24,002 bases of DNA from Colivivens sp963594655 (GCA_963594655.1 CAVBFD010000040.1:1-24002), one strand, 5' to 3'; counted from the first letter of the stretch, positions 15,248 through 23,737 are shown. Numbers and translations: made by a program. The notes: generated by a model from the sequence alone, not told the origin.

Positions 15248-16801
15248 ATGAATAGGAAGAAAGACATTGGATGCAGGTTGGGGCATGCGGCACTCGTGGC
15301 GGTCATCGTGACCGTCATGGGACTGGTGGCGTGTGACGGCGGCCGTCCGAAAGTGCCGGACACGTACACTGCCGTCCGCAAGATGCCTACCATCATGCCC
15401 GACTATACCGAAGTGACCATCCCACAGGGATGCTGTCCGCTTAATTTCTGTGTGATCGAAGCAGGTAAGGAGACAGTAGTGAGGATGAGTTCCACAGGCG
15501 TTTCCTATACTTACGGTGACGGCATGAACGTGTGCGTCGACCCGGGTGAGTGGAGGGAGTTGTGTGAGGGGGCGAAGGACAGTGGCATCAAGGTGGAGGT
15601 GTTCGTGGGTGACGGCAGTGCGTGGAGGGCTTACGATACGTTCAACATATATGTGGCGCCCGACAGTATCGACCGCTATATATCCTACAGGCTTATCCAA
15701 CCGTCATACGTCTCGTTCGAACACATGTCGATTGTCCAGCGCGACATCACCTCGTATGACGAGACGGTCATCTACGACAATAAGGAGGTGTCCACAGAAT
15801 CGAACGGACAGTGCGTCAACTGCCACTCATACCAGAACTATCATACCGACAGAATGTTGTTCCATATGCGCCAGGCTTACGGCGGAACGATGATAGTGGA
15901 TGGAGACAGGATTGAGAAGGTAGACACGAAGACGGACCGGACAATCTCCGCCGGCGCCTATCCTGCTTGGCATCCCACACTGAACCTGGTGGCGTTCTCC
16001 ACGAACCTTACGGGACAGACGTTCCACACGAAGAGTGTGGCTAAGGTGGAGGTGCAGGACACCAAGTCCGACCTTATCATGTATGACGTGGCAAACCATG
16101 AGGTGAGTGTTATCGCCAATGACTCCGACGAACTGGAGGTGTTTCCCACATGGTCGCCCGACGGCAGGACACTGTACTACTGTTCGGCTTACCTCCCCGC
16201 TGATTCCATGGGGACTGAGGCGGAGTCAACCATAGCGCGTTACAGGGATATCCACTACAACATATATGCGAAGGACTTCGACACGGAGACCCACCGGTTC
16301 GGTCCGCGCCGTCTGGTGTATGACGCGGCGGCTGTGGGCAGGAGCGCGACCCTGCCCCGAGTCTCTCCCGACGGCAAGCGCATGGTCTTCTCGATCGGCT
16401 ATTACGGCTGTTTCCATATATGGCATCCCGAGTCGGATATCTATATGCTTGAACTGAGTCAGGAAGGCGATTCGTTGCCGGCGACTCCAGTCCGGTTGGA
16501 CGCGCTTAACAGCAAGTATGCGGAGAGCTATCCTTCGTTCTCCAGCAACGGACGGTGGATCATGACCGCCTCCAGACGTGACGACGGCAACTATTCACGG
16601 ATTTACATATCGTATTTCGACAGGCAGGGAAGATGTCACAAGGCGTTTGAACTGCCCCAAGGCAATCCCAGTTTCTATGTGTTCTTCATGAAGTCCTACA
16701 ACCGTCCGGAGTTTATGGTGGAACCGGTGAAGGTGTCTGCCGGCGAGTTTGTGGAGGCTGCGGGGAAGGCGGCTACTAAAGCTAAATTTGTGGAGAGATG
16801 A
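15248..16801 (+). CDS. PD40/TolB-like propeller lipoprotein with CxxCH haem-c motif, copy 1
   Basis: The 517-residue protein has a lipoprotein signal with lipobox LVAC (acylated Cys29). A beta-rich N-terminal domain follows (about 35-150). Next comes a CVNCH motif (189-193), the covalent haem-c attachment signature, in the context GQCVNCHSYQNYHT followed by a histidine/methionine-bearing FHMRQ stretch. From about 225 on, WD40/PD40-type blades are seen: AYPAWHPTLNLVAFS, FPTWSPDGRTLYY, LPRVSPDGKRMVFS and YPSFSSNGRWIMTAS. It should be anchored in the periplasm or outer membrane. Related Bacteroidales proteins are sometimes annotated as cytochrome-c-biogenesis or TolB-like; function is unproven. 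Its stop overlaps the start of the second DUF6057 gene (ATGA, 4 bp), indicating translational coupling. Haem binding is inferred from the motif only. Confidence 0.8.
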   Translation: MNRKKDIGCRLGHAALVAVIVTVMGLVACDGGRPKVPDTYTAVRKMPTIMPDYTEVTIPQGCCPLNFCVIEAGKETVVRMSSTGVSYTYGDGMNVCVDPGEWRELCEGAKDSGIKVEVFVGDGSAWRAYDTFNIYVAPDSIDRYISYRLIQPSYVSFEHMSIVQRDITSYDETVIYDNKEVSTESNGQCVNCHSYQNYHTDRMLFHMRQAYGGTMIVDGDRIEKVDTKTDRTISAGAYPAWHPTLNLVAFSTNLTGQTFHTKSVAKVEVQDTKSDLIMYDVANHEVSVIANDSDELEVFPTWSPDGRTLYYCSAYLPADSMGTEAESTIARYRDIHYNIYAKDFDTETHRFGPRRLVYDAAAVGRSATLPRVSPDGKRMVFSIGYYGCFHIWHPESDIYMLELSQEGDSLPATPVRLDALNSKYAESYPSFSSNGRWIMTASRRDDGNYSRIYISYFDRQGRCHKAFELPQGNPSFYVFFMKSYNRPEFMVEPVKVSAGEFVEAAGKAATKAKFVER

Positions 16802-18474
16802 TGAGACGAATCATATACACCCTGCTGTTTCCGTTGGCGGCATACATAGTCCTGGTCACTCAGTCGGACTACCTGTATGCTGTGGAGGAGAACAACCTGT
16901 TTGTGGGAAGCCGTGAGTTCATGACGGAGATGCTCGACTGGCATGGCGACTACTGGGCATGGATAGGCTGTTTCCTCACCCAGTTCTTCCATTATCCCTG
17001 GGTCGGGGCTTTGATACTGGTACTCCTGTGGACCGCCCTATACGTCGTCCTTGTGGATTTGTTCTCCTTGAAGGGAGGCCACCGGCTACTGGCGTGGATT
17101 CCGGTTTGCGCCTTGTCGGTTTCGGTGACGGACATCGGCTATTGGATGTACTACATCAAGATGCCTGGCTATTGGTTCTCCCATACAGTGGTCTTCCTTG
17201 TCACTGCGGTGTTGGCTTGGATCTTCTCACGGCTGTTGATGTGGGTCTTGAAGCGTCTCCAGAATCATGTCCGCAAGGGCAGACAGATTATTCCGTTCCT
17301 GTCGTTTGTCTTGGCTTATTGTCTGGTGAACCGTGATTTCCCCGAGTTCCGGAAAAACGACTATGAGAACCATCTCCTGCAACTGCCGTTCATCGTGGCT
17401 TATGTGTCAACACTCCTGTTGCCGCTTCTCTCGATAGTACATATACCGATTCGGAACCGTTGGCGTACGGAACTGTTCACTGCCACCGGTCTTCTCGCTT
17501 TTGTCTTCTGCGCCTACTTCTTCTCGTTCCGTGACACTAACTTCCATGCGGAGCTGCGCATGATGCGCGCCGTGGACGAGTGCAGGTGGGACGATGTGAT
17601 AGACGAGGCGAAGCGTGCCGGGCGACCGACCAATCTGATGGTTCTCTACAAGAATATAGCGTTGATGCACCAGGGGAGGATGACGGACATGTTCCGTATT
17701 GACAACTGTGGCGCGCAGCCTCATACAGGTGACTCGCTTCAGGTGTACATCGCCCATATGGACGCGTCGATGATTTACTATCAGTTCGGCCAGATCAATT
17801 ACGCCTACCGTTGGGCAATGGAGAACACGGTCGAATATGGCTGTAAGGTGAAATACCTGAAGATGTTCGTGCGCTGCGCCATCATGAACCATGAGTTCGA
17901 CTTGGCCGCCAAGTACCTCGCGATACTCAAGTCGTCGCTGTTCCACAAGGACTGGGTGAGGGAACGCGAACCCATGCTGAGACTTGCCGAGAGGCTGAGA
18001 CAGTCGGAGGAATACAACAATATCATGCCGCTGGTGATGGATGACGTGAACCGCCTTGATATTGACAACAGTCTGCCGGAGAAATGGTTGCTTGAACACT
18101 TCTCGGGCATCATGTACCCCACAAGCAGCAAGTTGGAGGAGGTGGTCATGTGCATGTCTCTGTGGACGGAGGACACCGATGCCTTTTGTCTGCATTTCCA
18201 TGACTATTCACGTAGGCATCAGGGCGAGAAGGTGGCGGAACTGTACCAGCAGGGGGCTTTGCTTTACGGAAACCAGAAGGACTCGCCTATTAATGTTGAC
18301 AATTTCCCGTTCGATGACCTCGTGGTGCAGCGGTACGGGAACTTCAACAGGGACTACAACGACCTGATTCAGAGCGGCGCCGACGCGAAGGCGGCGGGAC
18401 AGAGGTTGAAGAGTGTGTATGGCGACACCTACTGGTGGTACTACTATTTCTACAATGAGTTTAATGTGTATTGA
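16798..18474 (+). CDS. DUF6057-type polytopic membrane protein, copy 2
   Basis: The 558-residue protein is a clear paralogue of the gene two positions upstream. The shared N-terminal membrane block contains GCFLTQFFHYP (57-67), IPVCAL and GYWF, and both end in YGDT followed by an aromatic run. The C-terminal soluble half again contains RWDDVI and the stretch PTNLMVLYKNIALMHQG. The membrane part is shorter, about six to seven segments within residues 1-243. At DNA level, 26 consecutive bases encoding LTQFFHYP are identical to copy 1 (16972-16997 and 13580-13605). The start overlaps the stop of the preceding propeller gene by 4 bp; a second ATG follows immediately at 16801, so the first residue is uncertain by one. 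The partner propeller gene begins 20 nt downstream. Function is unknown. Confidence 0.78.
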   Translation: MMRRIIYTLLFPLAAYIVLVTQSDYLYAVEENNLFVGSREFMTEMLDWHGDYWAWIGCFLTQFFHYPWVGALILVLLWTALYVVLVDLFSLKGGHRLLAWIPVCALSVSVTDIGYWMYYIKMPGYWFSHTVVFLVTAVLAWIFSRLLMWVLKRLQNHVRKGRQIIPFLSFVLAYCLVNRDFPEFRKNDYENHLLQLPFIVAYVSTLLLPLLSIVHIPIRNRWRTELFTATGLLAFVFCAYFFSFRDTNFHAELRMMRAVDECRWDDVIDEAKRAGRPTNLMVLYKNIALMHQGRMTDMFRIDNCGAQPHTGDSLQVYIAHMDASMIYYQFGQINYAYRWAMENTVEYGCKVKYLKMFVRCAIMNHEFDLAAKYLAILKSSLFHKDWVREREPMLRLAERLRQSEEYNNIMPLVMDDVNRLDIDNSLPEKWLLEHFSGIMYPTSSKLEEVVMCMSLWTEDTDAFCLHFHDYSRRHQGEKVAELYQQGALLYGNQKDSPINVDNFPFDDLVVQRYGNFNRDYNDLIQSGADAKAAGQRLKSVYGDTYWWYYYFYNEFNVY

Positions 18475-18494
18475 TTTGAAGAAAGACATAAGAT

Positions 18495-20045
18495 ATGAAT
18501 AAGTTTGTTTGCATATTGTCGTTTGCTCTGCTGTTGGCAGCTTGTACGGGACATCCTGGCGTGCCGTCCACCTACACCACGGTGGACTCGTACCCTGACA
18601 TCTATCCCGACTACACGGAGGTGGTGGTGCCGTGCAACATCGCTCCGCTCAACTTCGGTGTGCGCGGTGATGTGGACGAGTGTGTGGCGCGGTTCTCCTG
18701 CGGTGATGAGTCAACCACGTTCGGCTGCGGCCATAAGGTGGCCATCGATGAGGCTGAATGGAAGTCGCTCCTGGCTGCGGCGAAGGGAGAGTCAGTCAGT
18801 GTGGAGGTGTATACGCGCAAGGACGGCGCGTGGAAGAAGTACAAGCCGTTCCGCATATATGTGGCGCGGGATTCGATAGACCCTTACATATCCTACAGGC
18901 TCATCTATCCGTCGTACGTGTCGTTTGAGGAACTCAGCATCAACCAGCGTGAACTGTCGTCATTCGACGAGAAGGACATATACAACAACATGATTGTGTC
19001 AAGCGAGGGTGACGGACAGTGTGTCAACTGCCACTCCTACCAGAACTACCGCACGTCCAACATGCAGTTCCACATGAGGCAGGGACACGGCGGCACGATG
19101 ATTGTGCGTGACAACGCTCCGCGGAAGGTTGACCTGAAGACCGACTCCACACTCAGTGCCGGAGTCTATCCCGCATGGCATCCGACCCTACCGCTCATCG
19201 CCTATTCCACCAACCTCACGGGACAGACGTTCCACACCAAGAGCAACGCCAAGATTGAGGTGCAGGACACGGAGAGCGACATCATCCTGTATGATGTGGA
19301 GAAGAACGAGGTGCGTAATGTGTGCAATGCCGATGACGAGCTTGAGAGTTTCCCTTGCTGGTCGCCTGACGGCAAGTACCTCTACTATGGATCCGCCCAT
19401 TTCGAGTATAAGGACACGGTGCCGCACGAGACGGAACAGATAAACCGTTACACTGAGATTAAATATGACATCTACCGCAAGTCATTCGACGGGCGTACGA
19501 TGACCTTCGGCAAACCCGAACTCCTCTATAAGGCGTCGGCTGACAGTCTGAGCGCGACCTTCCCGAGGGTGAGTCCCGACGGCAAGAACGTGCTGTTCGC
19601 CATGGCTCCTTACGGTTGCTTCCATGTGTGGCACCCCGATGCCGACCTCTACATGATGGACGTGGCCACACGAAAGGTACACCGGCTGGAGGAGGCTAAC
19701 AGTGACAGGGCGGAGAGTTTCCACGCATGGTCGAGCAACGGCAGGTGGATTATGTTCGTGAGCCGCAGGGACGACGGCAACTACTCACGTCTTTACTTCA
19801 CTTATTTCGACCGTCAGGGCAGGACGCACAAGGCGTTTGAACTGCCTCAGGCCGACCCCGACTTCTACACGTATTTCACCCGTAGTTACAATGTCCCGGA
19901 GTTCATGACGGAACCGGTGAGGGTGTCTGTGCAGGAACTGGCCGGTGCGGCGCTCAAGGAAGCGGAGAAGGCTTCTTATGTGCCTACGGCGGGAGAACAG
20001 GGAAAGAAACGGCAGGTGAGGGACACACAGCATGTGGTCAATTAA
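18495..20045 (+). CDS. PD40/TolB-like propeller lipoprotein with CxxCH haem-c motif, copy 2
   Basis: The 516-residue protein is a paralogue of the 15248-16801 product over its whole length. The lipobox LAAC gives acylated Cys17. The haem-c-type motif CVNCH is at 176-180 in GQCVNCHSYQNYRT, followed by FHMRQGHGGTMIV. Propeller blades include AYSTNLTGQTFHTKS, FPCWSPDGKYLYYGS, FPRVSPDGKNVLFAM and FHAWSSNGRWIMFVS. The two copies share long identical stretches such as SRRDDGNYSR and the ending region with KAFELPQ. Extra residues at the C-terminus (about 500-516) are basic and distinguish copy 2. It sits 20 nt after the second DUF6057 gene and 58 nt before the S9 peptidase gene. Envelope location is inferred from the lipobox; its electron-transfer or sensor role is speculation. 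Confidence 0.8.
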   Translation: MNKFVCILSFALLLAACTGHPGVPSTYTTVDSYPDIYPDYTEVVVPCNIAPLNFGVRGDVDECVARFSCGDESTTFGCGHKVAIDEAEWKSLLAAAKGESVSVEVYTRKDGAWKKYKPFRIYVARDSIDPYISYRLIYPSYVSFEELSINQRELSSFDEKDIYNNMIVSSEGDGQCVNCHSYQNYRTSNMQFHMRQGHGGTMIVRDNAPRKVDLKTDSTLSAGVYPAWHPTLPLIAYSTNLTGQTFHTKSNAKIEVQDTESDIILYDVEKNEVRNVCNADDELESFPCWSPDGKYLYYGSAHFEYKDTVPHETEQINRYTEIKYDIYRKSFDGRTMTFGKPELLYKASADSLSATFPRVSPDGKNVLFAMAPYGCFHVWHPDADLYMMDVATRKVHRLEEANSDRAESFHAWSSNGRWIMFVSRRDDGNYSRLYFTYFDRQGRTHKAFELPQADPDFYTYFTRSYNVPEFMTEPVRVSVQELAGAALKEAEKASYVPTAGEQGKKRQVRDTQHVVN

Positions 20046-20103
20046 ACCTTTTCGCTCGAGGAGGACTCTTATGATATGTAACACTATAAAAACTAAGTAA
20101 TCG

Positions 20104-22389
20104 ATGAAAAGACAATTATGGCTTTTGGGACTGTTCGCCATGGCTGCCAGTGCCATGGCACAGGGAACAGTTGACGACTACCGCCGCGCGTACAGTGTCC
20201 GCGCCAGATACGGCAGTAAGGTGGTCAACGCTAATGTTCAGTCACGGTTCGTGACAAGTGATGAACTGAAGGACAAGATGTGGTATTCCGTCACTGAGAA
20301 CGGTGGACAGAAATACTATATGGTGGACCTGAAGTCGGGCAACCAGACTCTTGTGTTCGACAACGACAAGGTGGCTGCCGCCATGAGCGGTCAGTTGGGT
20401 TCTGAGGTGAAGGGCGACCAGTTGTGGATTAACCCCGAACTGACGAGGCAGAGTGACGGCAATGTGGGAGTGAAGTTTGTGGCCAAGGGTTTCAACTGGA
20501 CTTACGTGGAGAAGACGGGTGCGCTGACTAAGGGCGAGGCGGTGAAGGACGATCGTGGGGGAGGTCACCGTGGAGGCCGTCCCGAACGCCGGTGGTCTGA
20601 GGTGGACGACCAGAGAGGCAGGACAGCTCACTTCGGTGACGGTAAGGTGCAGGTATATGGAAAGGACAACAACCTTTATATAAAGAACAGCGAGACCGGT
20701 GAGGAGTCAGCCCTCACTACCGACGGCGACGAGAACTTCTATTACTCCTCATGGGGCAGTTTCTCGTCAGACGGGAAGTACTACGCCACAGTCCGAATCA
20801 AGCCAGCTCCTAAGCGTTACGTGACTTACGTCAACTCGTCTCCTTCCGACCAGTTGCAGCCAAAGTACTATAACATAGAATACGCCAAGCCGGGCGACTC
20901 GCTCGACTATAAGATTCCGGTTGTGATTGAACTGGCGACCAAGAAGGTGATTGTGCCGTCCGACGAACTGTTCGCCAGTCAGTTCGACCTCTCGACCCCA
21001 CGGTGGGATGAGGACAAGCACACTCTGACTTTCGAGTTCAACGAGCGTGGACACAAGACCTACCGTGTTCTTGAGATGAACGCCGAGACCGGGAAGGTGC
21101 GTCCTATAATAGAGGAGAAGGAGAAGAAGTACATCGCATGGACACGCCTGAGCCGCAACGACCTGGAGGACGGCAAGCATATCATCTGGTTCAGTGAGCG
21201 TGACCGCTACGGCCATCTCTATATGTACGACCGCACCACAGGCAAGGTGGTGAACCAGATTACCAAGGGTAAGTTCTATGTGCGTCAGATACTGGATATC
21301 GATGAGGACAAGAAGGTGATTTACTTCACTGCCAACGGAGAGGGACTGCCCAAGGCGAACCCGAACGAGGACCCGTACAATATCCACTATTGCAAGATCA
21401 ATTTCAACGGTAAGGGGTTTGTAGACCTTACACCGGAGGAGGGTAACCACAGGGCTACATTCAACGAAGACAAGACGTTCCTTATCGACACTTACTCTAC
21501 TGTCGAGAATCCGCCTGTCACAGTACTCCGCAATGCCAAGACAGGCAAGATTGTCCGTACATTGGCTAAGGCGGACATATCACAGTTGAAGCAGACCGAC
21601 TGGCAACCGCAGGAGGTGTTCGTGGCGAAGGGACGTGACGGCAAGACCGACATGTGGGGTATCATCCAGAGACCGTCGAACTTCGACCCCAACAAGAAAT
21701 ATCCTGTCATCGAGTATATCTACTCAGGCCCGGGCGACCAATACGTGCCTAAGAACTTCTCCGCTGTGGGCAGTCTCTCCGACCTTGCCGAGTTGGGCTT
21801 CATCGTGGTGCAGCTCGACGCCATGACCACTTCCTGGAGGAGCAAGGACTTTGAGGAGGTGTGCTACAAGAACCTGAAGGACGCGGGTTTCCCTGACCGC
21901 ATCGCATGGATAAAGGCGGCTGCCGAGAAATATCCGTATATGGATCTTGACCGTGTGGGTATCTATGGATGTTCTGCCGGAGGTCAGGAGGCTCTTGCCG
22001 CCCTCCTGTTCCACGGTGACTTCTACAAGGCGGCTTACTCTGCCTGTGGATGTCACGACAACCGTATGGACAAGATATGGTGGAACGAGCAGTGGATGGG
22101 CTATCCGATAGACGAGTCTTATGTGGAGAGCAGCAACACCGAGCATATCGGCCAACTCAAGGGCAAACTGATGTTGGTTGTGGGTGAGCTTGACGACAAT
22201 GTGGACCCGTCATCTTCATTCCAGGTTGTCAACCAACTGATAAAGCACAACAAGGACTTCGAGTTCATCTATCTGCCGGGCGAACGCCACACGATGGGCG
22301 GCGCGTACGGAACCCACAAGATGTATGACTTCTTCGTGAAGAACTTCCTCGGCGTGGAACCGCCGGCATGGAGTGAATTGGAGAAATAA
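20104..22389 (+). CDS. Secreted S9-family prolyl oligopeptidase (DPP-IV-like)
   Basis: The 761-residue serine peptidase has a signal peptide (cleavage near A19/Q20). An N-terminal DPP-IV-type beta-propeller (about 40-480) precedes a C-terminal alpha/beta-hydrolase domain. The catalytic triad is readable: Ser624 in YGCSAGG, Asp698 in ELDDNVD, and His729 in GERHTMGG. Family members release dipeptides, often X-Pro, from peptide N-termini in the periplasm, helping asaccharolytic or proteolytic growth. A Gly/Arg-rich insertion (about 149-173) interrupts the propeller. The start ATG is used because it begins the signal peptide; a nine-codon ORF with a strong Shine-Dalgarno lies just before it. The gene is on the same strand as the DUF6057 cluster with no terminator between, so probably the last gene of that transcript. 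Confidence 0.92.
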   Translation: MKRQLWLLGLFAMAASAMAQGTVDDYRRAYSVRARYGSKVVNANVQSRFVTSDELKDKMWYSVTENGGQKYYMVDLKSGNQTLVFDNDKVAAAMSGQLGSEVKGDQLWINPELTRQSDGNVGVKFVAKGFNWTYVEKTGALTKGEAVKDDRGGGHRGGRPERRWSEVDDQRGRTAHFGDGKVQVYGKDNNLYIKNSETGEESALTTDGDENFYYSSWGSFSSDGKYYATVRIKPAPKRYVTYVNSSPSDQLQPKYYNIEYAKPGDSLDYKIPVVIELATKKVIVPSDELFASQFDLSTPRWDEDKHTLTFEFNERGHKTYRVLEMNAETGKVRPIIEEKEKKYIAWTRLSRNDLEDGKHIIWFSERDRYGHLYMYDRTTGKVVNQITKGKFYVRQILDIDEDKKVIYFTANGEGLPKANPNEDPYNIHYCKINFNGKGFVDLTPEEGNHRATFNEDKTFLIDTYSTVENPPVTVLRNAKTGKIVRTLAKADISQLKQTDWQPQEVFVAKGRDGKTDMWGIIQRPSNFDPNKKYPVIEYIYSGPGDQYVPKNFSAVGSLSDLAELGFIVVQLDAMTTSWRSKDFEEVCYKNLKDAGFPDRIAWIKAAAEKYPYMDLDRVGIYGCSAGGQEALAALLFHGDFYKAAYSACGCHDNRMDKIWWNEQWMGYPIDESYVESSNTEHIGQLKGKLMLVVGELDDNVDPSSSFQVVNQLIKHNKDFEFIYLPGERHTMGGAYGTHKMYDFFVKNFLGVEPPAWSELEK

Positions 22390-22394
22390 CAACC

Positions 22395-22420
22395 GGCTGC
22401 TTTTATTGCGGATGCTGTCA
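22395..22420. repeat. 26-bp direct repeat, left copy
   Basis: This copy matches the 26 bp at 23712-23737 at 24 of 26 positions, in the same orientation. Both begin GGCTGCTTTTAT and end TGCTGTCA. It begins 5 nt after the peptidase stop codon and lies downstream of the Fic gene's 3' end. Sequences on either side of the two copies are unrelated. Confidence 0.8.
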
Positions 22421-22460
22421 AATGCAGGTGCGTTTCGGCATCTGGGTATTTGCAAAAAAT

Positions 22461-22501
22461 CGCCTCAAAAGGTATACACTCTCTACCTTTTGGGGCGTTT
22501 T
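22461..22501. terminator. Bidirectional terminator between the S9 peptidase and fic genes
   Basis: CGCCTCAAAAGGTA (22461-22474) pairs with TACCTTTTGGGGCG (22484-22497), 14 bp with one T-G wobble, around a 9-nt loop. TTTT follows on the plus strand, and ATTTTTT follows on the minus strand, so it can end both convergent transcripts. Confidence 0.88.
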
Positions 22502-22514
22502 CTTGCAATTTTCA

Positions 22515-23582
22515 TCATACTGATGGGGTTATGACAAGTCGCCAAGTACCGTCTTTCTCCGAGCGTTGAACATGCCCTTTTGTCACCAGTTGCTTAATCT
22601 GCTTGTTTGTGGCGGCTGCATTTATGCCGACTTCTTCCGATAGTTTTTGTATTGTAATGTCGGGAGTAGAGTACATCAGGTTGAGAATCTTGCTTGTAGA
22701 CTCTGCCCGGAACGTAATCCGTTCTCCATCGAACCACCAAACCTTGTCTCCACGTTCCGTCAGGAAACGGATGTTGTAGTCCACCTCTTCCACAAAGAGA
22801 TTGGTGAAGTAGGTGAGAAACTGTTGAATGTCGCGTTTGGATGCGTGTGCCCCCAATGAAGGTGTCGCCCCCACGGTGAGGTCAGTCTTATGGAGTGCCT
22901 CCAGATATTCGCCTTTCTTCCTGCTCCTTACCACAATCATCGGGTATCCATGACGACATAGTATGTAGTTCACCATCAGTCGGGCGATGCGTCCGTTGCC
23001 GTCCTCAAAGGGATGTATGCGGATGTAGCGGTAATGGAATATTGCCGCCAGTTCTACAGGGGTGAATTTGCCTGACTGCTCTGCCTGATTGTACCAGTTG
23101 ACGAGGTCGGTCATCAGAGCCGGCGTTTCTTCAGGAGAGGCATACTCGAAGCGGTCACCGTATCGTGTAATCACACTGTTGGGACGGGTTTTGTACTGTC
23201 CTGCATGAATCACATAGCTTGTCGTTTCACCGCCAGGCAAGTTGCGGTACACTGTATAGTCCTCTCTCAACAGGGTATGGTGTAACTGTCGTATGAAGTT
23301 CTGCGTGAGAGGGATGTCTTTCAGCATAGCCTCTTCTGTCATCATCTTCAGTCCCACGTTGCTTGCCGTCATCTCCTGCACATCCTTCGCATCAGCTTCA
23401 CCGACAATCTTGCCGAAGAGAAGCAGTATCTCAGTTTGCCCATATGTCAGCGTATTGCCCTCGATATGGTTGCTGTTATAGTTGAAGTCGATGGTAAACC
23501 TGCGGCTCAACAACTCCCTGTCTCTTTCGGACAAGGGTTGCAGTGCCTGCCAACGACTCATTATGTTTTGAACTTTATCCAT
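22515..23582 (-). CDS. Fic-domain protein (AMP-transferase type) with C-terminal winged helix
   Basis: The 355-residue protein has the Fic catalytic motif HPFEDGNGR (190-198, catalytic His190), which moves AMP from ATP onto target-protein hydroxyls. Near the N-terminus the sequence SNHIEGN (37-43) fits the inhibitory (S/T)xxxE(G/N) motif with Glu41, marking it as a class II Fic that carries its own inhibitory helix. The middle strand motif TSYVIHAGQYKTRPN fits the Fic flap region. The last 60 residues form a winged helix-turn-helix (VGINAAATNKQIKQLVTKGHVQ). This domain set is usual for chromosomal Bacteroidetes Fic proteins of unknown target. Upstream lies a perfect palindrome that could be an operator. 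The gene is flanked by a 26-bp direct repeat and followed by a bidirectional terminator. Confidence 0.93.
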   Translation of the reverse strand: MDKVQNIMSRWQALQPLSERDRELLSRRFTIDFNYNSNHIEGNTLTYGQTEILLLFGKIVGEADAKDVQEMTASNVGLKMMTEEAMLKDIPLTQNFIRQLHHTLLREDYTVYRNLPGGETTSYVIHAGQYKTRPNSVITRYGDRFEYASPEETPALMTDLVNWYNQAEQSGKFTPVELAAIFHYRYIRIHPFEDGNGRIARLMVNYILCRHGYPMIVVRSRKKGEYLEALHKTDLTVGATPSLGAHASKRDIQQFLTYFTNLFVEEVDYNIRFLTERGDKVWWFDGERITFRAESTSKILNLMYSTPDITIQKLSEEVGINAAATNKQIKQLVTKGHVQRSEKDGTWRLVITPSV

Positions 23583-23597
23583 TCTGTCATTTGTTTG

Positions 23598-23614
23598 GGT
23601 GGTAAGTTACCACC
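23598..23614. promoter_or_regulatory. Palindrome GGTGGTAA-g-TTACCACC upstream of fic (candidate operator)
   Basis: A perfect 8-bp inverted repeat with a 1-nt centre lies 15 nt upstream of the fic ATG. It overlaps TAACTTAC on the minus strand, a poor -7 match. The position and symmetry suit a dimeric repressor site; the Fic protein itself carries a winged helix. No terminator-like T run was needed to explain it, although CTTTG follows on the plus side. Confidence 0.4.
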
Positions 23615-23711
23615 TTTGTCGGTGGAATGTGTCTATTGCCATTATTCCTTTCTGTTTCTTATCTGTTCAGCTTTTATGGTGGAGGAGAAGCCCCCTCCTT
23701 GTTCATTCACT

Positions 23712-23737
23712 GGCTGCTTTTATCGCGGTTGCTGTCA
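23712..23737. repeat. 26-bp direct repeat, right copy
   Basis: This is the second copy of the repeat at 22395-22420 (two mismatches). It lies 44 nt beyond the stop codon of the partial winged-helix gene, as the left copy lies 94 nt beyond the fic stop. The stretch 23583-23781 also holds the palindrome above and a small GGAGG / CCTCC hairpin near 23681-23698, with no gene seen. Confidence 0.8.

Noticed and set aside
13172..16992. Two minus-strand ORFs (13172-13600 and 16696-16992) both starting MEELGEE
   Set aside because: They share a start only because they are antisense to the identical 26-nt stretch in the two DUF6057 paralogues.
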